Of a stretch of DNA of 34,000 nt, positions 6,570-15,208 are shown one piece after another. The notes under the pieces are model-generated. The model was not told the origin of the DNA. It saw only the letters and a program-made list of their open reading frames with translations, and searched no databases. A program made the translations under genes and the position numbers. Every line of letters begins with the position of its first letter. Within the stretch, counting starts at the first letter, position 1. This DNA is from an uncultured Burkholderiaceae bacterium (GTDB lineage: Bacteria; Pseudomonadota; Gammaproteobacteria; Burkholderiales; Burkholderiaceae), in NCBI GenBank assembly GCA_937871985.1, contig CALMPB010000333.1, forward strand, positions 1 through 34,000, read 5' to 3'.

Positions 6570-7068
6570 GGATCGGGATGCGGCGGACATTCTCGTTCGC
6601 CGCCTCCGACCTTGGCAGGGTGATGGTGAGCACGCCATTCTTGAACGTCGCGCTCGCCTTGTCGCGTTCGATACCGCGTGGCAGGCCGATGCGGCGCTCG
6701 AAGCGGCCATAGCTGCGCTCCGAATAGCCGCGCTCTTTGTCCTCGACCTCCGCCTTCTTCTCGCCGCGGACCGTGAGCACGCCTTCCTCGACCTGGATGT
6801 CGACATCTTTCTCATCGAGGCCGGCCAGTTCGGCCGTGACGCGGATTTCCGTGTCGGTCTCGGCCAACTCGACCTGCGGCCAGCCGAGAGCGCGGTCGAA
6901 GCCGGCGAAGGACGGCACGCCGAAGCCGCGGAAGACGTCGTCGAACAGGCGGTTCACGTCGCGGTGGAGCGACAGCAGCGGATGGCTAACGCCGTCGCGT
7001 TCGCTGTTCACGGGCGCGGGTAGCCGGTTTTCCTGCCGGCTCCAGGGAATGAGATCACGAATGGCCAT
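6553..7068 (-). CDS. Hsp20/alpha-crystallin small heat-shock protein (second of two)
   Basis: A 171-residue Hsp20. The N-terminal arm contains LFDDVFRGFG; the alpha-crystallin domain runs from about residue 65 to 155 with VTAELAGLDEKDVDIQVEEG and the signature FKNGVLTITLP. A short tail with RIPIHG resembles the I-x-I motif for oligomer assembly. ATP-independent holdase for unfolding proteins. The start at 7068 is chosen because AAGGAG is nine bases upstream, whereas it directly touches the ATG at 7077. It lies downstream of the other Hsp20 gene, with a hairpin between, and just before the NDUFS4-like gene. Confidence 0.9.
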   Translation of the reverse strand: MAIRDLIPWSRQENRLPAPVNSERDGVSHPLLSLHRDVNRLFDDVFRGFGVPSFAGFDRALGWPQVELAETDTEIRVTAELAGLDEKDVDIQVEEGVLTVRGEKKAEVEDKERGYSERSYGRFERRIGLPRGIERDKASATFKNGVLTITLPRSEAANENVRRIPIHGAAA

Positions 7069-7109
7069 GATGGTCATCTCCTTGTTGGGCTGGATTTAGG
7101 GCATGATCC

Positions 7110-7143
7110 GCCGGCCGTCGCCCCGCGAAAGAGCGACGCCGGC
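7110..7143 (-). repeat. Strong stem-loop between the two hsp20 genes
   Basis: GCCGGCCGTCGC (7110-7121) pairs with GCGACGCCGGC (7133-7143) with one bulged base and an 11-base loop. There is no following T-run on either strand, so it is more likely an mRNA processing or stability element, or an attenuator, than a full terminator. Confidence 0.4.
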
Positions 7144-7161
7144 GAGCCGGTTCTGGACGGT

Positions 7162-7632
7162 TTAGGCCGCCTGTGCCTGTGGCTTCGGGGCCTCGATGCG
7201 GTCGTTCGACGCATCGCCGCCGCCGATCTCGATCTTGCGCGGCTTCATCGCCTCGGGGACGACGCGCTTCAGCTCGATCGAAAGCAGACCGTTCTCGAAG
7301 CGGGCATTGCCTACCTCGATGAAGTCGGCGAGCTGGAAGCGACGCTCGAACGCACGCGTCGCGATGCCGCGGTGCAGATAGTCGCCCTGGTCGGCGTCGT
7401 CAGCGCGCTTGCCAGTGACGTTGAGCTGGTTCTGTTGCGCGACGATCTCGATCTCGTGCGGCGCGAAGCCGGCCACCGCGAGCGTGATGCGGTAGCTGTC
7501 CTCGCCTTCCTTGACGATGTCGAAGGGCGGATAGCCGTCGTCCTCGCGCTGCCCGGATTCGAGCAGGTTGAACAGCCGGTCGAAGCCGACCGTCGAGCGA
7601 CGATAGGGGGTAAAGTCGAAAGCAGTTCTCAT
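7162..7632 (-). CDS. Hsp20/IbpA-type small heat-shock protein (first of two)
   Basis: A 156-residue Hsp20 of the IbpA type. It begins MRTAFDFTPYRRSTVGFDRL, then LFNLLE and YPPFDIVKEGEDSYRITLAV. The crystallin domain has GFAPHEIEIVAQ, the HRGIATRAFERRFQLAD strand typical of IbpA, and the signature FENGLLSIEL. The C-terminal PRKIEI serves as I-x-I motif. The start at 7632 follows GGAGG by eight bases. It is the first gene of a probable hsp20-hsp20-NDUFS4-like unit and has a leader with features of a ROSE thermometer, implying heat control of translation. Confidence 0.92.
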   Translation of the reverse strand: MRTAFDFTPYRRSTVGFDRLFNLLESGQREDDGYPPFDIVKEGEDSYRITLAVAGFAPHEIEIVAQQNQLNVTGKRADDADQGDYLHRGIATRAFERRFQLADFIEVGNARFENGLLSIELKRVVPEAMKPRKIEIGGGDASNDRIEAPKPQAQAA

Positions 7633-7735
7633 CTCCAAATCCTCCATTGAAGCGATCTGGGCATGAGTTGCGCCGGTACGGAAAGAGCCGACGCCCTCTA
7701 TGTCCCACCGGACCCGAACACGGCGCCCGGCGAGA
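7633..7735 (-). promoter_or_regulatory. Candidate ROSE-type RNA thermometer in the hsp20 leader
   Basis: In the leader RNA of the first Hsp20 gene, UCGCU (7655-7651) stands five bases before GGAGG (7645-7641), the ribosome site of the gene. ROSE elements of alphaproteobacterial hsp20 genes use a conserved U(U/C)GCU that pairs with the Shine-Dalgarno in a heat-labile hairpin next to the start codon. A second, stronger stem (GCGUCGG with CCGGCGC, separated by 11 bases) lies upstream, as in ROSE leaders. The leader length of about 100 bases from the candidate promoter also fits. Confidence 0.5.
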
Positions 7736-7738
7736 TTT

Positions 7739-7766
7739 AGATAATTTGCGCGGCAGGGCCTTCAAG
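7739..7766 (-). promoter_or_regulatory. Candidate heat-shock (RpoH-like) promoter for hsp20
   Basis: On the minus strand CTTGAA (7766-7761) matches the RpoH -35 element; 16 bases later TTATCT (7744-7739) could act as a -10, although it does not match the C-rich RpoH -10 well. It would start transcription about 100 bases upstream of the first Hsp20 gene. Confidence 0.35.
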
Positions 7767-7876
7767 AGGTTTGCGACGCGAAAAATGCGCAGCGCGTTCA
7801 ACGCCTCCGACGTTTTGAATCCGACGATCTAGTTCCTATCTAAGCTCATGAAAACACGGCCCATACGGAGGACAGG

Positions 7877-8140
7877 ATGGCGAATGGCTGGGCGCCCGAT
7901 GGCGCCGTGCAGGATCAGATCGACGACACCGTGAAGGACGCAGTTTTGCGCGCGCGGGGCATGATGCCGGCGGGCGAAGGCAGCGATGAATGCGACGATT
8001 GCGGCGAGGATATTCCGGCCGCCCGCCGCGCGGCGCTGCCGGGCACGCGGACCTGCGTGGCCTGTCAGGCCAAGCGCGATGCGACGATCCGCAGCGTCGG
8101 CATCAATCGGCGCGGCAGCAAGGACAGCCAGCTGCGCTAG
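7877..8140 (+). CDS. DksA/TraR-family C4 zinc-finger protein
   Basis: An 87-residue protein with an N-terminal helical part (MANGWAPDGAVQDQIDDTVK) and a C4 zinc finger, CDDCGEDIP then CVACQAKRD, the DksA/TraR pattern. Short TraR-like proteins can enter the RNA polymerase secondary channel and modulate transcription; many family members of this size are uncharacterised. There is no long coiled coil as in DksA. GGAGG at 7867-7871 fixes the start. It diverges from the hsp20 unit and converges with the cupin gene. Confidence 0.85.
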   Translation: MANGWAPDGAVQDQIDDTVKDAVLRARGMMPAGEGSDECDDCGEDIPAARRAALPGTRTCVACQAKRDATIRSVGINRRGSKDSQLR

Positions 8141-8158
8141 GCAGTCGCGCCGAGGCTG

Positions 8159-8659
8159 CTATTCCCACAGTTCGGCGAGAGGCCCGGCGGGCCCCTGGAC
8201 AGGATCTGCGTCTGGGATTGGCAAACCCGCCATACGCTGCCGCGCCTCATCGCTCGGCGCCTCCCGGCAAATGTCCCAGTCCTGTCCTTTCGGATAGGCA
8301 CCGACCACCAGGAAATCATCGCTCGCCTTAACGCTGCGATGCCCGGTGCCAGTAGGAAGAACCAAGGCGTCGCGCGCCTCGACCCGGATATCTTCTCCGC
8401 CTGGACCACCGATCGTTAGCGTGGCGGAGCCGGCCGCAACCCCGAGCGCTTCGTGCGCGGTCGAGTGATAGTGATGATAGTCGTAAATGCCGTCCCGCCA
8501 TTGCGGCGGCCAGCCATTCTCGACGAACGCCGCCTCGAATGCCTTGGCCGTCTCCTCGCATGATCCGACCTCAACGGCGCCGCGATAGATGATCACCGGC
8601 AGCCTAGGATTGTTCGGCACCCAGTCATGCTCGGGCAGGAGGAAGGTTTCGATGTTCAT
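8159..8659 (-). CDS. Cupin-domain protein (YjlB-like)
   Basis: A 166-residue cupin. The metal-site first motif lies in YHHYHSTAHEAL and the second in LVLPTGTGHRSVKASDDF, with a Gly-rich beta segment between. The overall pattern (FLLPEHDWVPNNPRLPVIIY start, GWPPQWRDGIYDYHHYHS) is that of the YjlB group, whose substrate is unknown. The start at 8659 overlaps the stop of xth as ATGA, so it is translated with xth and ligD. The N-terminal open-frame extension through xth is an artefact of reading another frame. Confidence 0.82.
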   Translation of the reverse strand: MNIETFLLPEHDWVPNNPRLPVIIYRGAVEVGSCEETAKAFEAAFVENGWPPQWRDGIYDYHHYHSTAHEALGVAAGSATLTIGGPGGEDIRVEARDALVLPTGTGHRSVKASDDFLVVGAYPKGQDWDICREAPSDEARQRMAGLPIPDADPVQGPAGPLAELWE

Positions 8660-9483
8660 AGCGGTGCTCCCGCCTGGGTTGACGAGGCCGGTTTGCGTCG
8701 GCGCTTCGGTTTGTCGGCCAGCTCGATCCACACCGGCGCATGGTCGCTGGTCTTCTCCCAGCCCCGCACATGGCGATCGACCTGCGCATCGACGAGGCGA
8801 TCGGCCAGTGCCGGGCTCAACAGAAGATGATCGATCCGCAAGCCCGCGTTGCGCGCGTAGGCGTTCCGGAAATAGTCGAAGAAGGTGTAGATGACCTCGC
8901 CGGGATGAACCGCGCGGAGGGCATCGGTCCAGCCCTGATCCAGCAGGCGGAAATAGGCCGCCCTCACCTCGGGGGCAAACAGCGCGTCGTCGAGCCAGCG
9001 CTCGGGTTTGTAGACGTCGAGATCGGTCGGCATGACGTTGAAGTCGCCGGCCAGCATGACTGGCAGGCCCGTTTCGAGCAGGCCGGCGGCATGCTCGATC
9101 AGCCGCTCGAACCATTTGAGCTTGTAATCGAACTTCGGGCCGGGCCGCGGATTGCCGTTGGGCAGATACAAACCGCCGATCAGGATGCCGTTGATCGCCG
9201 CCTCGATGTAGCGGCTATGGCTGTCGTTCGGATCGCCCGGCAGGCCGCGACGTGTCTCATGGATCTCGCCGACCCGGCTGAGGATGGCAACGCCGTTCCA
9301 GCTCTTCTGCCCATGCCAGATCGCGTCATAGCCAAGGTCGCGAATCGCCTTCTCCGGAAACTTCTCCTGCGGCGCCTTCAGCTCCTGTAGGCAGACGATG
9401 TCAGGCTGCTCCTCCTCCAGCCAGCGCAGCAGTACCGGTAGCCGGCCGTTCACGCCGTTCACATTGTAAGTCGCGATCTTCAC
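8656..9483 (-). CDS. xth: Exodeoxyribonuclease III / AP endonuclease
   Basis: A 275-residue member of the ExoIII family of the exonuclease-endonuclease-phosphatase fold. Such enzymes cut at abasic sites, degrade 3' to 5' in duplex DNA and remove 3'-phosphates and 3'-phosphoglycolates. Seen: N7 in TYNVNG, E34 in LQELK, D147 and N149 in GDFNVMP, and D247/H248 in TSDHAPVW. Length is normal. The start is GTG at 9483, overlapping the ligD stop (GTGA), and its stop overlaps the cupin start; so it is the middle gene of a coupled ligD-xth-cupin operon. The longer frame beginning at 9612 is inside ligD. Confidence 0.93.
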   Translation of the reverse strand: MKIATYNVNGVNGRLPVLLRWLEEEQPDIVCLQELKAPQEKFPEKAIRDLGYDAIWHGQKSWNGVAILSRVGEIHETRRGLPGDPNDSHSRYIEAAINGILIGGLYLPNGNPRPGPKFDYKLKWFERLIEHAAGLLETGLPVMLAGDFNVMPTDLDVYKPERWLDDALFAPEVRAAYFRLLDQGWTDALRAVHPGEVIYTFFDYFRNAYARNAGLRIDHLLLSPALADRLVDAQVDRHVRGWEKTSDHAPVWIELADKPKRRRKPASSTQAGAPL

Positions 9484-11375
9484 AGGTCGGGCAGCGTCTG
9501 GTCGGCGCGACCCCAGCCGGCGAGCGCCTTGGACCCCGCACGCTTCACTAATTCGGCCGCGTCGCCGACATGCCAGTGCGCCGGAGTGTCGATCGTCTCC
9601 ATTTCCTTCCACGTGATCGGCGCCGCGACCGGCGCGCCCGATCGCGCGCGGACGCTGTAGGGCATCACCGCGGTCGCGCCGCGCTGATTGCGCAGATAGT
9701 CGACGAAGATGCGGCCCTTACGCTGCACCTTGGGCAGCGCTGCTGTGAAATTGGCGGGATCGCTCTGCGCGACGGCCTGCGCGAGCCGGTGCGCGAAACT
9801 CTTCACCTCGGGCCATTCAGCGCGCGGCACCAAGGGCGCGATGACGTGAATACCTTTGCCGCCGGTCACCATCGGAAAGGTCTGCAGCCCGATCGACTGG
9901 AGGATATCCCGGAAGTGGAACGCGGCCTTGCGCACCGCCTCGAAGTCGAGCCCCTCGTCGGGATCGAGATCGAACACCAGCCGGTCGGCCTTCTCGACAT
10001 CCTCGATCCGCGCGCCCCAGCCGTGGAACTCGATTGATCCCATCTGGACGCAGGTCAGGAGGCCGTCGGCCGTGTCGATGTAGAGGTAAGGCTCCTCGTG
10101 CCCATCCTTCTCCATGATGCCGACATGCTTCACCGTGTCGCCGAAGCTGCCGGCGTCGTGCTTCTGAAAGAAGCATTTCTTGGCGCGGCCCTGGGGACAG
10201 CGCACAAGGCTCATCGGACGCGACCCAACCCAAGGAAGCATAATCGGCGCGACCGCCGCATAGTGATCGGCGAGCTGGCCCTTAGTGATGCCGGAGTCAG
10301 GATCGATGATACGATCTCGATTGCTGATCTTGACGGTAGTGGTGGCGGGCGCAGCGATCTCCGCGACGGGCGCCTCCGTTTCCAGCACGACCGCTTCGGG
10401 CTTCTTGTCCTCGCGCAAGCCTTGATAGCTCGGATGACGCAACGTCCCCTCGTTGGTCATCTCGGTGTAGGCGATCTCGGCGACGAGTTTGGGCTTCAGC
10501 CAATGCGCCCCCCGCACCTCGGCGCGCGGCGCCTTCACCGTCGGCGCTGCCTGTTCGAGGGGGCCCATAATTTCCATCAGGCGCAGCAACTCAGCCGTGT
10601 CGAAGCCAGTGCCGACCTTGCCAGCATAACGAAGCTCTCCTTTGTCGTGGATGCCGAGGATCAGCGAGCGGAACGAGCGCGATTTATCGGACGGCGTCCA
10701 GCCGACGACCACGAACTCCTGTCGCTTGATACACTTCGTCTTGAGCCAGCCGCCCGAACGCGACCCGACATATTTTGCCGTCGCAAGCTTGGAGATGACG
10801 CCCTCGAGGCCGGCATCGCAGAAATTGTGGAGGAGCTTTTCCCCATTGCCTACGATGTGGTCGGAGTAGCGTAGGCGATCATGGTCCTCCGGAATGATCT
10901 CGCGGAGCCTGGCCTTGCGTTCGGTGAGCGGCAGGCCGGTCAGATCCTCGCCATCGAGCTCCAGCAGGTCGAACGCGAAATAATCGATCGAGCTCGGCGC
11001 CCCTTTGAGGGCGCCCTGAAGCGCCTGGAAGCTGGACCGGCCGTTGCCGTCGAGCAGCACCGCCTCACCGTCGATCAACGCCGATCGTACCCCAAGCGCG
11101 GCAGCCGCTTCGACGATGCCGGCGAACTTTTCGGACCAGTCGAGACCGGATCGCGTATAGGCGCGGGCCTCGCCGCCGCCGACGGCGACGAGCAGGCGAT
11201 AGCCGTCGTATTTCATCTCGTGGAGCCACCGCGAGCCGGACGGGACGGTATTGACGAGCGTAGCGAGCTGGACCGCCCGGAATGGTGGCGGCTTAAGCGC
11301 GTCGCCGCGGCCGCCACTTGCGGCCGTCTTGACCGCGCGGGTTTTGGTGGGAGTAAGGGTGGCGGCACGCGCCAC
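9480..11375 (-). CDS. ligD: DNA ligase D, ligase plus polymerase domains, no phosphoesterase domain
   Basis: A 631-residue LigD for non-homologous end joining. The ATP-dependent ligase domain comes first (about 30-320) with the lysine nucleophile K55 in MKYDGYR and the motif GLEGVISK. The primase-polymerase domain follows (about 345-620) with FDLDPDEG near residue 467 holding the metal-binding aspartates and TGGKGIHV downstream. The usual N-terminal 3'-phosphoesterase domain of LigD is absent and is not encoded just upstream. Start is GTG at 11375, with no clear ribosome site; a GGAAC box lies at 11431-11427. No Ku gene is in the window. It is coupled to xth. Confidence 0.93.
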   Translation of the reverse strand: MARAATLTPTKTRAVKTAASGGRGDALKPPPFRAVQLATLVNTVPSGSRWLHEMKYDGYRLLVAVGGGEARAYTRSGLDWSEKFAGIVEAAAALGVRSALIDGEAVLLDGNGRSSFQALQGALKGAPSSIDYFAFDLLELDGEDLTGLPLTERKARLREIIPEDHDRLRYSDHIVGNGEKLLHNFCDAGLEGVISKLATAKYVGSRSGGWLKTKCIKRQEFVVVGWTPSDKSRSFRSLILGIHDKGELRYAGKVGTGFDTAELLRLMEIMGPLEQAAPTVKAPRAEVRGAHWLKPKLVAEIAYTEMTNEGTLRHPSYQGLREDKKPEAVVLETEAPVAEIAAPATTTVKISNRDRIIDPDSGITKGQLADHYAAVAPIMLPWVGSRPMSLVRCPQGRAKKCFFQKHDAGSFGDTVKHVGIMEKDGHEEPYLYIDTADGLLTCVQMGSIEFHGWGARIEDVEKADRLVFDLDPDEGLDFEAVRKAAFHFRDILQSIGLQTFPMVTGGKGIHVIAPLVPRAEWPEVKSFAHRLAQAVAQSDPANFTAALPKVQRKGRIFVDYLRNQRGATAVMPYSVRARSGAPVAAPITWKEMETIDTPAHWHVGDAAELVKRAGSKALAGWGRADQTLPDL

Positions 11376-11466
11376 AGGGTCAACGGTCCATGCTCATCTC
11401 GCATAGACTCTCATCGGCGAGGACTCGTTCCCGCCGCTAACGCGACACGTCACGCTTGCGGGTGGC

Positions 11467-11649
11467 CTATTTCAGCTTGGCCGCAGCTGCGTTGAGCTTA
11501 TCTCGGTTGTTGCCGATCTTCTTGATCAAGCCTTCGGCCTGATCCTTGGTGATGCCGTGCTTGCGCGCGAAGTAGTTCACTTCGTAGCCTTCGCCGCCAG
11601 CCACCTTGCTCCGGTCCGCGGCACCACGCTTTGATTTGTCGTCTGCCAT
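11467..11649 (-). CDS. DUF3606 family small protein
   Basis: A 60-residue protein, MADDKSKRGAADRSKVAGGE followed by YEVNYFARKHGITKDQAEGL and a basic tail. This is the DUF3606 pattern: a short helix-turn-helix-like fold around the FAxKxGIT segment. Function unknown; common in stress-related parts of alphaproteobacterial genomes. The start at 11649 is chosen because GAGGAG sits about nine bases upstream; the earlier Met overlaps that site. Confidence 0.85.
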   Translation of the reverse strand: MADDKSKRGAADRSKVAGGEGYEVNYFARKHGITKDQAEGLIKKIGNNRDKLNAAAAKLK

Positions 11650-11725
11650 GTTGATCATCTCCTCGCGACAGAATCCATGAGGCACGGCGAGGTTCCTGCT
11701 GGCGCATCATGCCGCTGCAGTCCGT

Positions 11726-14419
11726 TCACGCCCGGGAAGCGATGCCATATACCGCCGCGCGACGATCGAACGCCTCGCGCGATCCTTCCAGGATGTCGCA
11801 GGCAAGATCACAGGTCGATTTGTGGTCGATCGATCCTCTTGCGACGATCATACCCTTATCGTTGGTGGCTTTAAGCGCCACGATGAGCTCCGCATCGCCG
11901 AGCACCGCGATATTGGCATTGTGCGTGACCACAATGACCTGACGGCGCTCCTTAGCGGCGCGGATCACCGGCACGAGCGTCTTGTAAATGAACTCACTGT
12001 CTAGATTGTCTTCGGGCTGATCGACGATGAGCGGTGCTGTGCTCTCGCTCGTCAGCATCAACGCCAGCAGAACCGATTGCTGCTGGCCCAGCGACAATCG
12101 CTTGAAATCGCGCGGCCGGAATGCGGCGACACCGCCCGGACCTTCAACCCGCTTGGTTACGGACAATCGCGGTCGGTCATGCACGGCCACGGCTTCGAGC
12201 TTCGCCAAAAGATCTGGATCAGCCAATCGATCGAGCAGCGTGCCGGCTTCCGGCGCGGCGAAAACAGGCTTCTGCTTATCATCACGCAGCGCGAGGATCG
12301 GCTTGGTATCCTTGCGGCGCACGCAATCGAGCAATTTGGGAAGAGTCAGATCGCCGATCAGCGCTGTTGCCTTAAGCTGTTGCAGCGTCCGCCAGTTCAT
12401 GACGTCGTTGATCAGGCGCTCGGCATTGGGCGACAGCGCGTCCGCATCGAATTTCAGCGACACCGACAGATCCGACAAAGTGCTCTTAAGGGCCGACGAT
12501 GCGCGCACCGCGAAGCCCGTGCGCAAGCCTGACACCTTGTTGCGCGCTGCCCAGCGCTGCGCGAGCAACTGCCCGTGCTCTTTGCGCAGACGGGCGAGCT
12601 CTGGAACCCAGGTTTTTACGATCCGAAGATTCTCGCGCGCTCGTGCTTCGTCCGCCACGGTTTTCTGGATGAACGGCATATCAAGGCGAATACCGACCTT
12701 GAGCAGTTCCTGTTTCTTCTGCTCGATCTCCGCAGACGTCTTTCCTTCTTTCGCCTTCCACGCCGTGATCTGGCCCCGCACGCTGGCGATATAATTGGTA
12801 GTCACTGTCTTCAGGGCTGTGGTCGAACCCTCGACCGCTGCCTCATAGGTCACCGTATCCGCCTTGATCTGAGCGGCCTCCGGAAGCCCGATCTCGATCA
12901 GCCCGTCCTCGGTCGCTTCCCGGATATCGGCGGTCACCGCCGTGATCGCACTATGCGACACCGCGCCGGTGAGCTTCGCAACGGCTGTCTCGATCATCGC
13001 GCGTGCCATGCGCTCGCTCTCCAGCCGCTGCTGAAGTTTGATGATATCTTCAGCCTTGTCGTCGCGCAGCCGCTGCAGCTGCGCTGTCTTCAGCTTGAGT
13101 TCCTGTTCATAGCTCGGAATCTTCGCGACCGTCGCCGCGGCCTTGGCGATCTCCGGCGCGATAGCGTTGAGCTGTTCCCTAAGGCCGTCTTCGGCCGCAA
13201 TTGCCGTTTCGACCGCCACCAGTTTGTCGAGAAAGGTCAGCAGCGCCAGTGGATCTCCGTGAACCCGCTTGCTGATGTCATTGGTGGCGCCCTGCCTGTA
13301 GCTCTCGATCGCGAAACTCGTTGAACCCGTCATCGGATCATCGAGATTTTCGATTGCGCTGTCGCGGCTGCGCGCGAGCACATGCTGATGCGCGGTTTCG
13401 TCCCGGTAGACCAGCGTCAGCAGGTCGGGCCACACATCACTGTCGATGACATCGATGTCGGGGTCGGGCGCACCGCCTAGCAGGCAAACGCTCTCAAACG
13501 CCGTCGACTTTCCGCTGCCGCGCCCGCCGATGATGCACGTGAGGTTCGGGCTAAACCTTATGGCCTGGCCGTCAAGGAAGCCGCCCTGAAACGTAACACC
13601 CTCGACGATCGGCACCGTCGACGGCAGGCCCTCTTCGATGCGCACGCGGGTGTCGGCGGTGCGTAGAGCGAGCCGCAATCCCTCGAAGCTTGGGGACTCC
13701 ATCTTGTATCGCGTGACGCGTCGGTCATTCTGAGCATTGCGGCCGACCGCCTTGAGCGTGTGGGAGTCGCTGTTCTGCACCCGCGCCAGGAATTGCTGCG
13801 ATCCCAGCTTGAGCCGATCGATCCGCGCCTGCGCCGCATTGCGACGATCGGCACTTGCGTCCTGGTCGGTATAGAGAAAGTCGCAACCGACATGCGCGAC
13901 CTCGAACCCTTCGAGCGCGCGGTGGCAGAGAATGTCGAGCTTGGCCGGGGTGAACCGTGCGACGTTGCTCTCGAACGCACCTGCCAGATCAATATGGGCG
14001 AGGATGCCAAATCCGCCCACCGCCTCGATCTCGCGCAGGCACTGAAACGTGCCAGTCTGGCAGCGGCAATCCTTCGTTCCGCGATCCGCGATATCGAGCC
14101 GGTTGAAGAACCGCTCGAGTGCGTCCGGCGTTGGCGCATAACAGAGCAGGTGCCCCTCGGGCGTCGATAGCTCGACCGCGGGGACGACGAGAATCCCGGA
14201 GGCTTCTCCGGCGGCGACAGCCGCCCGGACATTACTGATCTCGTTATGATCCGCGATCGCGATGATCGCGATGCCCTCCGCCTTCGCGGCAGCGACGATC
14301 GCTTCAGGAGTCGCGGCATCATCATGGCAGTCGTGCGACGCGCCATGACTATGGATATGTAAATCGCCCCGGAAAAAGGTCGCGCCGCTCGATTCCGCGG
14401 CCACTGCGTCTACGGCCAA
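11726..14419 (-). CDS. PHP-domain plus SMC-like AAA ATPase, probable defence protein
   Basis: An 897-residue two-part protein. The N-terminus is a PHP phosphoesterase: DLHIHSH (from residue 20), ADHNE, VELST, AHID and NSDSH give the metal-binding His/Asp/Glu set. The C-terminal part is an ABC/SMC-type ATPase: Walker A GGRGSGKST (near 298), a long coiled-coil region (about 400-650), the signature LSLGQQQS (near 775) and Walker B IVDQPEDNLD (near 801). This matches the TrlF-like PHP-ATPase group. The arrangement recalls nuclease-ATPase defence proteins. Start is TTG 14419; GTG at 14404 is an alternative. It lies between an Abi gene and DUF3606 on the island. Confidence 0.85.
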   Translation of the reverse strand: MAVDAVAAESSGATFFRGDLHIHSHGASHDCHDDAATPEAIVAAAKAEGIAIIAIADHNEISNVRAAVAAGEASGILVVPAVELSTPEGHLLCYAPTPDALERFFNRLDIADRGTKDCRCQTGTFQCLREIEAVGGFGILAHIDLAGAFESNVARFTPAKLDILCHRALEGFEVAHVGCDFLYTDQDASADRRNAAQARIDRLKLGSQQFLARVQNSDSHTLKAVGRNAQNDRRVTRYKMESPSFEGLRLALRTADTRVRIEEGLPSTVPIVEGVTFQGGFLDGQAIRFSPNLTCIIGGRGSGKSTAFESVCLLGGAPDPDIDVIDSDVWPDLLTLVYRDETAHQHVLARSRDSAIENLDDPMTGSTSFAIESYRQGATNDISKRVHGDPLALLTFLDKLVAVETAIAAEDGLREQLNAIAPEIAKAAATVAKIPSYEQELKLKTAQLQRLRDDKAEDIIKLQQRLESERMARAMIETAVAKLTGAVSHSAITAVTADIREATEDGLIEIGLPEAAQIKADTVTYEAAVEGSTTALKTVTTNYIASVRGQITAWKAKEGKTSAEIEQKKQELLKVGIRLDMPFIQKTVADEARARENLRIVKTWVPELARLRKEHGQLLAQRWAARNKVSGLRTGFAVRASSALKSTLSDLSVSLKFDADALSPNAERLINDVMNWRTLQQLKATALIGDLTLPKLLDCVRRKDTKPILALRDDKQKPVFAAPEAGTLLDRLADPDLLAKLEAVAVHDRPRLSVTKRVEGPGGVAAFRPRDFKRLSLGQQQSVLLALMLTSESTAPLIVDQPEDNLDSEFIYKTLVPVIRAAKERRQVIVVTHNANIAVLGDAELIVALKATNDKGMIVARGSIDHKSTCDLACDILEGSREAFDRRAAVYGIASRA

Positions 14420-14497
14420 GGGAACCCCGCGCTTCGATCAGTTGCTGTCATGCTATTACAGCGCCGCAACGGACGAGTCACCTTCGGGACAAACCCG

Positions 14498-15151
14498 TCA
14501 GGACGCGTCTTCGCCCTTCTCGAGCGTATATGGCTCGAAGACCGCGTCGAAGCGATCGATCGTTGCCACCCATTTGCGGACCGGGGGCGACAGCCATCCC
14601 GTCAGCTTCAAAACACTTTCATGATGCTTGGGCAGATTCCAGTGCAGGATCGGTTCATGGTGCGCGGTACGATTGCGCAGGAGCCGGATCTGCGTAAGCG
14701 GACGCGAGAAGGCCTTACGGGCCAACCGCTTGCCTTCCTCGGTCGCGGCGATCCGGTTGAGCGTGCTGCGCCAGAGATCTTCGTAGGCCGGGCTCAGCAT
14801 CGCGGTCCAGAAACTGAAGGTCAGCGCCGCGACGATACGTCCGGGGGTCGGCTCCTTGCCCGCCTCCACAATCTCCGCCACGGCGGTGGCGAGTTGGTCC
14901 TGCTGGTGAGGGGCCAACAGCAGACCGTCCGCTTCGAACCAGCGATCGCCTTTGGCTTCGGCCATGACTGTGTGGATGCGGTTGCGCAGCGCGATTTCCA
15001 ACCCATGAACCGGGATATAAAGGGCTTCGGAAATGCGGGCGTTCAAGCTATAGAGCGCCACCGCCAGGCGGCGGTCTCCGCCGGCCCAGTCCACATATCG
15101 GCCGAAGCGTTCGAGCGAGAGTGCGGCCTCGATGTCATCAGGATTGGGCAT
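14498..15151 (-). CDS. Abi-family (HEPN-type) abortive infection protein
   Basis: A 217-residue helical protein of the Abi_2-like group. The N-terminal half has LYSLNARISEALYIPVHGLE and ALRNRIHTVM; the C-terminal part carries RLLRNRTAHHEPIL, the R-N-x3-H motif of HEPN ribonucleases. Such proteins typically cause growth arrest in infected cells by cutting RNA. No antitoxin is next to it unless the winged-helix gene at 15255 plays that part. ATG 15151 is preferred over the GTG just before it. It lies upstream of the PHP-ATPase gene with 78 bases between, on the same strand. Confidence 0.8.
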   Translation of the reverse strand: MPNPDDIEAALSLERFGRYVDWAGGDRRLAVALYSLNARISEALYIPVHGLEIALRNRIHTVMAEAKGDRWFEADGLLLAPHQQDQLATAVAEIVEAGKEPTPGRIVAALTFSFWTAMLSPAYEDLWRSTLNRIAATEEGKRLARKAFSRPLTQIRLLRNRTAHHEPILHWNLPKHHESVLKLTGWLSPPVRKWVATIDRFDAVFEPYTLEKGEDAS

Positions 15152-15208
15152 CACGAACCTGTGGGGTCTTGAAAAGGGGTAGGTCTTCTGCTATCTCCAC
15201 CCTCGGAC

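Noticed and set aside
10098..10874. Plus-strand open frame of 258 residues opposite ligD
   Set aside because: Antisense to conserved ligase and polymerase motifs; no ribosome site or domain.
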